In this document: piece after piece, positions 57,986-64,000 of the stretch
How the letters are laid out: each line of letters begins with the position of its first letter
Position numbering within the stretch: the first letter of the stretch is position 1
Source of the DNA: Dryas octopetala
Lineage: Eukaryota > Streptophyta > Magnoliopsida > Rosales > Rosaceae
Reading direction: 5' to 3'
Assembly (NCBI GenBank): GCA_963921425.1
Contig: OY992832.1
Location: 5,890,001 to 5,954,000 of the forward strand
DNA length: 64,000 nt
Program-made: the position numbers and the translations under genes
Notes under the pieces: model-generated
Told to the model about the DNA's origin: nothing
What the model saw: only the letters and a program-made list of their open reading frames with translations
The model's database searches: none

Positions 57986-60198
57986 ATGGAGGAAGGGAAA
58001 CTGAATTTGAATGCACCACTACTGTCTGTGAGGCGAATTGCTACAACACCAGTGTCCACAAGTGGAGACAACGGCAAGACAACTCGGAGTTCCACACCCA
58101 TTAGACGACACACTCTTCCTCACAAATCAGACTTTTGTTTGGAGCAGGTAACAGAACCAGTTGCAGTTCCTTTTCATTGGGAGCACATCCCAGGAAGAGC
58201 TAAGGAAGGCAATGAACCAGAGTTCCAGCCTCCAGAGGAGGCTTCTGTTACCCCTAGGCTTCCCCCTGGAAAGGGTATATATTTGACAAAGCAACCGTTA
58301 GAGAAGGATCATGCAGATCAAAATGGGATCAGGCCCCACTTTAAAGCATATTCTTTGAATGACAATGTGATGGAATTGAAGAACTCAAAAGAGGGAATAA
58401 ATGAGAGAGGGGCATTTGAATTAGAGGATAATGATAATGTTTATTCTGATGCACATGAGACACTGTCCCCTACAGAGTCTTTCTCCTTGAACTGTAGTGC
58501 AACTGGTCTGAGTCAATCTGATGGTGCAGATTTGAAGCCATCTAGAGCCTTCACTATGGATCCACAAACTCGAGATTTCATGATGAATCGCTTCTTACCT
58601 GCAGCCAAGGCAATGGCTTTGGAGACACCTCATTATGCTACAAAGAAGCAGTATACAACACTTGAGCAACCAAGACAAGTCACAAGGGTAATTTGTGAGG
58701 ATATGAGGCCCTTACTTAATGAAAAAGGGGCTCATATGGAACTGCAAAATGACCAATATAAAGAGGAAGAAAGTGAAGGAGAAGATGATGAGTATGATCA
58801 CTCTAACTATATTTCAGAAAAGGGTTGTGGGTTATTTCCTCGGTTATGCTTAAGCAATTCTTTGTGCCTCTTAAATCCAGTTCCAGGGATGAAAGTTAGG
58901 ACCCGGCCTCTCACATCTTCCTCCTCTGGGGTTGTAAGACCAGGAAAAACTACTTATAGTCGGTCTCACAGCCAACCACTCAAGAAGGTTATTAAGACAC
59001 TTTCACAGTTTCAATTTTTTTTTTTTTCAATAACCAGAAGAAATCATATTCAGTGCTGATGGTCTCTTGTTTTTTCTAATTAGCAGGGTTGGGATGCTTC
59101 TTATAAGCAAAAATCAGACCGTGGAGCCCATTCAGCTGAACTGCAGAAGCTTGGGAATAAGCAGGGTGGTGAATCCAGTCGATTTACACACTCTGATGAC
59201 CTAAAGAAAGGTGGGTCATCTCCCTTCAGGCATTCACGAAGTGCTTGCATATCCCCATATCGAAATGATCGACCCAAGTCTCCATTTCCTGGAGTGGGGT
59301 TTCTTGGCGTTCCCAAAGAAGAGAGTGTCAAAGCAAGTAGTAAGTTCAATCTGCATAACAAAGGTGGTCACAGCTTTCAGGAAGTGTTAAGCCATCAAAG
59401 AAATAAACAAGGGTCAGGCTCTCCGAGCCCTACAATTGAGAAGACACTGTATGTAGATACTGTAAATACTGCCAAAATATCATGTTTAAATTCAACTTCT
59501 GTAGATACCAAAGGACAAGTATACTCTGTTGGTGAGGATTTTGAGACCTTATTAAAGAGAAGTGGGATAGAAGAAACTTCTACTGCAGAATCTTCGTTTC
59601 AAGATATCCAATGCCTGAATAATTTGGAGGGTGGTGGCACATTGGAACCCGAAGCATTGGAGTCTATTGATGACAATTTATCTCCATTGTCTGACATATC
59701 ACATTTCAAACGTCAACTAGTTGCAGTGGAGGACTCTCAGCTAGGCCTTGGTCAGAAAATTAAGTCCTTGAACAGTTCAAATTCAATTGCTAATGGAAAT
59801 CCAGATATGAAAAGTGATCAGATTATAAAAGCAGATCAAGGAAATGTTGACGCCAGTTCTATACAGTCTCCTCTTCCCCCACCTCTACCAAAATCACCTT
59901 CTGAGTCTTGGCTTTGGTGTACCCTTTCTTCAATTTCTTCGCGAAATTCATTTTCACAAGTGCATACTAAAAGGCTGGATTCCAAAACATCTTCCACCAG
60001 TACCAAGTGGGAAACCATTGTAAAAACTTCGAATTTGCACCATGATCATGTGCGTTATTCTGAGGTAATCTCACCGCCCTTTATTAGTGTCACATTTTTC
60101 ACATACAAAAGAAACTTTCTGTGACAAAAGGGAGCTCTAACTTTTCTCCCCATTTACAGGAATTAATTGCTCATATTTCAAAGCAATCCAAGAGTTAG
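57986..60198 (+). CDS. DUF688 family protein
   Basis: Three coding exons: 57986-58987, 59084 (or 59087)-60064 and 60160-60198. All introns are GT-AG and phase 0, giving about 672-673 aa. It starts MEEGKLNLNAPLLSVRRIAT and has the family hallmarks VAVPFHWEHIPGRAK and TPRLPPGK near the N-terminus, RDFMMNRFLPAAKAMA in the middle, GFLGVPKE, and a C-terminal PLPPPLPKSPSESWLWCTLS before the short last exon (ELIAHISKQSKS). The rest is Ser/Glu-rich and probably disordered, with an acidic run EEEESEGEDDEYD-like near 265. DUF688 proteins are plant-specific and of unknown function. The exon 2 acceptor is a NAGNAG tandem (TAGCAG), which would include or skip one Gln. The start is the first ATG after the presumed 5' UTR intron. 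Confidence 0.88.
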
Positions 60199-61478
60199 AA
60201 CTGCCCAAGTCATCCAAAACTTCCTTCGTGCTTACTGGCTGCGTTTGAAAAGTTTGTTTGGATGTAATCAAAGGTAGTTAGTGTGGTCTTTCGTATTTAT
60301 TTTTGCGGAAGTTCTCTTCCTCCAATTGTTTTTACCCATGATATATTAGGTGAGTAACATGGTGTTATCAGTTTTTGGTTTTCACCAGCTACAATTGGTT
60401 TCTTTTTTTCCTCCTAAAAATTGAACTGACGTAGCGTATAGGCAAAAGTCACATGTGCTATTCATTTCTTGTAATTGGAATATTTACATCTCAGACTGCA
60501 ACTCTAGTTTGTTGGGATTCCTGTGATGTCCAAATTTCCAATGTATAGGAATTTGTAGTTCTTGTTTTGATAAGTTGGAATGGTTTGTTCCTGGAAGGCT
60601 GAGGTAGCATCAGTTACTTGTAAATCAAGGCTTAATGAGCAAAAGCAGTCAAGGATTTATTGTTTGTGGTTTAACTATCTATAATTCCAACATATTCCTT
60701 GTACACCTACTTGTACTCTGTTCCCCAACTATGTTCACCTTCGATGTGCAGCTCTCGCTTTGGTTACAAACCAATGGCAAAGATCGCACATCGCCAAAGT
60801 GACAGCCTTGAGCCTTGATTACCGTCACATCAATTTTATCAGAACCGTCTATTGGGTATATTTTCCTCACCCGAGCATTCTCAACGGCCCATGCTACATC
60901 AGGCCCACATTAATATGTGGACCGTGCGACCATTAGACGCTTCTAATGGATTCGTGGTCAACTTTAAGAGCCCATTGGACTCATAACTCGATCTAAAAGT
61001 TTCTATAATTGGGCAACTTTGAGAGCCCATTCCTGAGTACCTAAATGCCTATTCATTGTTTGGTTGACCAAAAACAAAAGTGGATACTTTTATCACGATG
61101 ACCGCCCCCTATCTCTTAACTTCGAATCACCACTGCATGGAAATGCTGTATCATCTATCATGCAAAACCTTATTACCCACTAAAAGTGGTCAAAGAGTAC
61201 AAACCAAAAAGTTTCCCAAAAAAAAAAAACTACGCTTGTAATTAAAGGTTTTAAAACAAGCTAAGTATAATTAACAATATCTCACTCGTATAAATGTATA
61301 ATTTTATTTTCATCTCATAGTCTCAGGAGTCTGGAGTTAAGAAGTTTAAACTCAATGTAGCCTGACTACAAGATTTGTGTACTGGGATTTGATTTCATGG
61401 TTTGGATGCCTCTATTTGGCTAGCTATTTGCATTCTTGAGTAGTACGTACCATGGGATATATATATATCGATTAATAA
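60199..61478. other. Intergenic between convergent genes, nothing recognised
   Basis: Contains the 3' UTR of the DUF688 gene (TTGTAATTGGAAT and similar AT-rich words) and the 3' flank of the minus-strand gene at 61479. No repeat or RNA gene was noted. Confidence 0.5.
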
Positions 61479-62331
61479 TTAAAGAGAAAGAGAGAGCTTA
61501 GTGCTAATTTCTTGTTTGCTACTGATCTCCTCAGCTTGTTTGTATTGGTCTAAAGTTTGTTTAACTCTTTGTGCAGTTTCATAATGAGTCTTAATCTCGT
61601 CCTGATCATTTTCAACTCCTTGGCTCAGACCCAATTCCAAATCTGGCATCCATTCCTTGCATTTCAAAATTTTCTCTTCGTTTACCTGTGTAATAATTTC
61701 ACGTAGAAATATTAGATCATGACTGGATGAACATATATAGAAACAAAATATGAATGAAACATCAACATAAATTAGACTTTAGAAATAATAATGGTGTCAT
61801 TAGAAATTTAGAATAAATATTGGTTAAAAACTTACCTGATCAAGCCTGAAATGGGGTTCAAAGTCTGGTCTGTAGGTACTGGAATTGTATGAATTTGGTG
61901 GACTGTTCTCTCCAAGGTTGCGCTCTGTTGACCTTGATTTGTGGATTTCCTCCTCGATCAACCTTGGTGGGGTGCAGATATGATGCATTAGATGATGATC
62001 AGATTGGGAGCCATTACAATTATTTGACCAATTGATTTTGGAAGGAACTCTTTTACACCTACATTGTTTGTTATTATTCATGATCATTTCAAATGGGGGC
62101 CACCTCTTTTCCTCAAGAAACTGGCTAGGGTATATGGACACAGTTGGTGTGGTAGTTGTAGGTTGGGTGTGGTGGTGTGAAGTACTCGTGGCTAAAACAA
62201 TGCCACCGTTCTCCATTCTGAAGTATACATGTCGACGAGGGTTGATTGTTTGGTGCAGATCAGCTAGCATGCCAGATATCTGATGATGATCCCTTACATG
62301 CATGGATTCGGATTTTTGAGATGTTACTATA
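61479..62331 (-). pseudogene. 3' part of a probable GARP/MYB-like regulator, truncated by an LTR retrotransposon
   Basis: Two exons with a clean GT-AG intron: about 62331-61836 and 61685-61479. The joined frame ends in a 68-residue exon with CKEWMPDLELGLSQ and the terminal TKLSLSL, which resembles the EAR-like ends of the plant MYB-like GARP family (At2g38300 type, from memory). The larger exon is Asn/His/Thr/Pro-rich (HHHTQPTTTTP, MNNNKQCRCKRVPSK). The MYB-like DNA-binding domain expected upstream is absent. Sequence at 62332 switches into the retrotransposon LTR in the middle of the open frame. The 5' part may lie beyond the element, outside the window, and the insertion could also sit in an intron. 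The family assignment rests on short C-terminal motifs. Confidence 0.5.
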
Positions 62332-63392
62332 TGTTTGTGGGAAAACCCACATCGACCCGAATAGCCAATCACAGCTCGACACGTGGCTGGTCAAACATCC
62401 ACCTCGGAGTTGATTCTCAGTGGTCAAACTTTGACTTCCACGTCATCACTGATCAACACTTCCTCTACCAGCTCAGACCGGATCTCCACACCGCCCCTCC
62501 TTGTTCGGTCCGAGCCGAACCGATGATCTTCCATGGGGTCCAGTGTCCATCTTCCCACGATCATCCCGGCTCGGCTCGGCACAAGAGACGGCTTCCTTCC
62601 GAGTTCTGGCGTCGACCAGTTAGGGCTCGGAAAGACTCCAATCTATGGACCGGCTCGGCCTGGATTCCCATGCCCGATCCGACCACACATGGACTTCGTG
62701 TCTTCACATGAAAACATGTGTTCGTATCGGCTCGGCTCGGCTCTCCGCCGCCATTCCCAGGAAGATCACGCTAGGACGAACCGCCACACTTGAATGCACC
62801 TGACACAATCCTCTGACAGATAGAATATCAGGCTTGCATTCATGACTGCTGGGCAGTTTACCTGGACCTTCCAAACCTTGCATTTAATGGAGCATTCAAT
62901 GCAGCATTGAATGCTGAGGAAGCAAGCAGCTAAGCATGCAACTAGGTCTAACCAGGTGCGTGGGTCTCTGGCAACCATTCATTCACAGGCAGGTAACTTA
63001 ATCATTAAGTCTTCCTTTGCCTATATAAGACACCACATATGCATAAAATGAGGCACCTAGCAATCCACCAATATACACGCAAAAACACTTGCATTCCCTT
63101 CTACAAAAAAAAGCCTACCCAACTTGCTGAGAATAACCCAGAACATTTGCCTTGTTCTTCCCATTCTCCCAAGTTCTTCCTTTGTTCTTCCTCACCCACC
63201 ATCAAACACCACCACTGATTTCATCATCGGAGTGTGTTTGGCTGGTACCACACCGGTCCATCTCCTTTGATCTTGTTTTTGTCTACAGGAAGATCTCAAC
63301 CAGCATCCACTTCATCATCCAACAAAGCACCTGATCAGCCAGGTCAACTTATCTAAGTTGTTGCATCTACCTTACGAGAATTTGCATCAACA
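62332..63392 (+). repeat. 5' LTR
   Basis: Begins TGTTTGTGGG and ends GCATCAACA, giving the expected TGTT...AACA termini. It contains a TATA box, then transcribed R/U5-like sequence with poly-pyrimidine stretches. The left boundary was chosen from the TG start and the break in the neighbouring gene. An alternative TGTT lies 12 bp further left. Confidence 0.6.
63022..63028 (+). promoter_or_regulatory. TATA box of the LTR promoter
   Basis: TATATAA within GCCTATATAAGACACC, about 370 bp before the LTR end, in the usual U3 position. It probably drives the retroelement genomic RNA rightward. Confidence 0.6.
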
Positions 63393-63395
63393 GAT

Positions 63396-63412
63396 TGGCG
63401 CCGTCTGTGGGA
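63396..63412 (+). other. Primer binding site
   Basis: TGGCGCCGTCTGTGGGA starts 3 bp after the LTR end. The first nine bases fit the 3' end of tRNA-Asp. Confidence 0.6.
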
Positions 63413-63475
63413 AGCTGACTTCAGCCGTTGTGTTCATCACCGCAAACGCTAAGCTCTTCCTCCACGCAAGTCATC

Positions 63476-64000
63476 ATGACTACCATATTTCGGGACACCA
63501 GTTCTTCTTCAGGAGCGTCTCAGAATGATGAACAACATCAGCCTGAGACACCTGAGAAAACGAGGGGAGCACAACTCCCCAGGACGCCAAAGTCCAAAGG
63601 TTCCTCCAAGATCCGAGCCGCTCACAAACTCCTTAAGGAGAGTCAGCGACATCTGGCCGCTGAGAATGCACTCCTGAAGCAGAATAACGAGCTGCTCGCA
63701 AAACAGGCCGAGCTGGCCGGGGAACTTGCACGCCACCGTGCTCAACTTGAGAATAGTGGGGGATCGGGCTTCCGATCACGCCGGACCCGAACCGAGCAGG
63801 AGGTCCTTTCGCCGTCTCCTTCTCGGCAAAGCACTCCTGCCGAGCCGAACGACCAGACCGATCAGCAGGACTCGGATCACGTCTTCCCGGGCTTCGAGGA
63901 CATGCCCCCGGCCGAACAGGCCGAATGCCTGAACGCCCACCGTCTTCTTCAGCAAAAACAGGCGGCTTTCGGGAAACGTGCCCCCAGGAATTCGGGCGGA
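63476..64000 (+). CDS. Retrotransposon gag, N-terminal part (open at window end)
   Basis: Starts at ATG 63476 about 80 bp after the LTR and stays open to the last base (175 codons seen). The N-terminus is Ser/Gln/Pro-rich with basic patches. A Leu/Ala/Gln-rich coiled coil (HKLLKESQRHLAAENALLKQ onward to about residue 95) follows, then an Arg/Ser-rich and acidic region with FPGFEDMPPAEQAE. The conserved gag core and zinc knuckle would lie further right. Position, composition and coiled coil match plant Gypsy gag leaders. No stop or frameshift in view, so the element may be young. Confidence 0.75.
   Translation, partial: MTTIFRDTSSSSGASQNDEQHQPETPEKTRGAQLPRTPKSKGSSKIRAAHKLLKESQRHLAAENALLKQNNELLAKQAELAGELARHRAQLENSGGSGFRSRRTRTEQEVLSPSPSRQSTPAEPNDQTDQQDSDHVFPGFEDMPPAEQAECLNAHRLLQQKQAAFGKRAPRNSGG

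Larger units (their letters stand above)
62332..64000 (+). mobile_element. LTR retrotransposon (probably Ty3/Gypsy), 5' part, continues past the window
   Basis: A ~1.06-kb LTR is followed by a primer-binding-site-like TGGCGCCGTCTGTGGG and an open gag frame. The order LTR, primer site, gag on the plus strand shows that pol lies to the right. The primer-site word is typical of plant Gypsy elements and partly complementary to the 3' end of tRNA-Asp. The sequence is much more GC-rich than its surroundings and rich in CGGCTCGG words. The other LTR and the target duplication are out of view. Confidence 0.8.

Overview
This is plant nuclear DNA, almost certainly from a woody eudicot. It has split genes with GT-AG introns, AT-rich intergenic DNA and dense transposons. 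The proteins belong to plant families: PYR/PYL abscisic acid (ABA) receptors, granulin-type RD21 proteases, PADRE/DUF4228, DUF688 and ASIL-type trihelix. The PYL copies look Rosaceae-like to me, but that is an impression and not a demonstrated placement.

Layout. 1-3685 is the right-hand part of a CACTA transposon with GACGAA-type subterminal repeats and an internal array of ~350-bp palindromic units. 4406-9602 (-) is a SAG12-like papain protease gene. Its exon 1 is split by a complete 3.9-kb CACTA element (5521-9447, CCA target duplication), and its last codons are frameshifted. That CACTA carries spliceable pieces of other plant genes: a pTAC10-like S1-domain gene and a NOT4-like gene. 12357-16252 (-) is a trihelix gene with a ~3-kb intron and a 14-nt last coding exon. 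21827-22363 (-) is a PADRE gene. 28351-29322 (+) is the peroxisomal import receptor PEX7. 30569-30768 is an assembly gap lying inside a MITE-like element.

33.0-42.0 kb is a cluster of PYL11/12-like ABA receptor genes: three intact intronless copies (33756, 39259 and, inverted, 41992) and two 5' fragments (33085, 36604). All three intact copies differ from canonical receptors at ABA-pocket or latch positions.

44341-50032 is a complete Mutator-like element (MULE) with 279-bp, nearly identical terminal repeats and a perfect 9-bp target duplication. It encodes a 914-aa DDE transposase on one strand and, convergently, a 125-aa GRF-zinc-finger membrane protein on the other. 50407-53220 (+) is an intact RD21-type granulin protease. 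55153-56506 is a second, foldback-type MULE. 57986-60198 (+) is a DUF688 gene. 61479-62331 (-) is the 3' part of a probable GARP/MYB-like regulator cut by an LTR retrotransposon (62332 to the window end) whose gag frame opens at 63476.

The genes do not form a pathway. The main themes are transposon-gene interaction (disruption, exon capture, a two-gene MULE) and local duplication with divergence of an ABA-receptor cluster. The lead candidate for something little described is the two-gene MULE. The receptor cluster and the gene-capturing CACTA come next. All exon joins were read by eye from splice signals and frame. No database search or transcript data was available.
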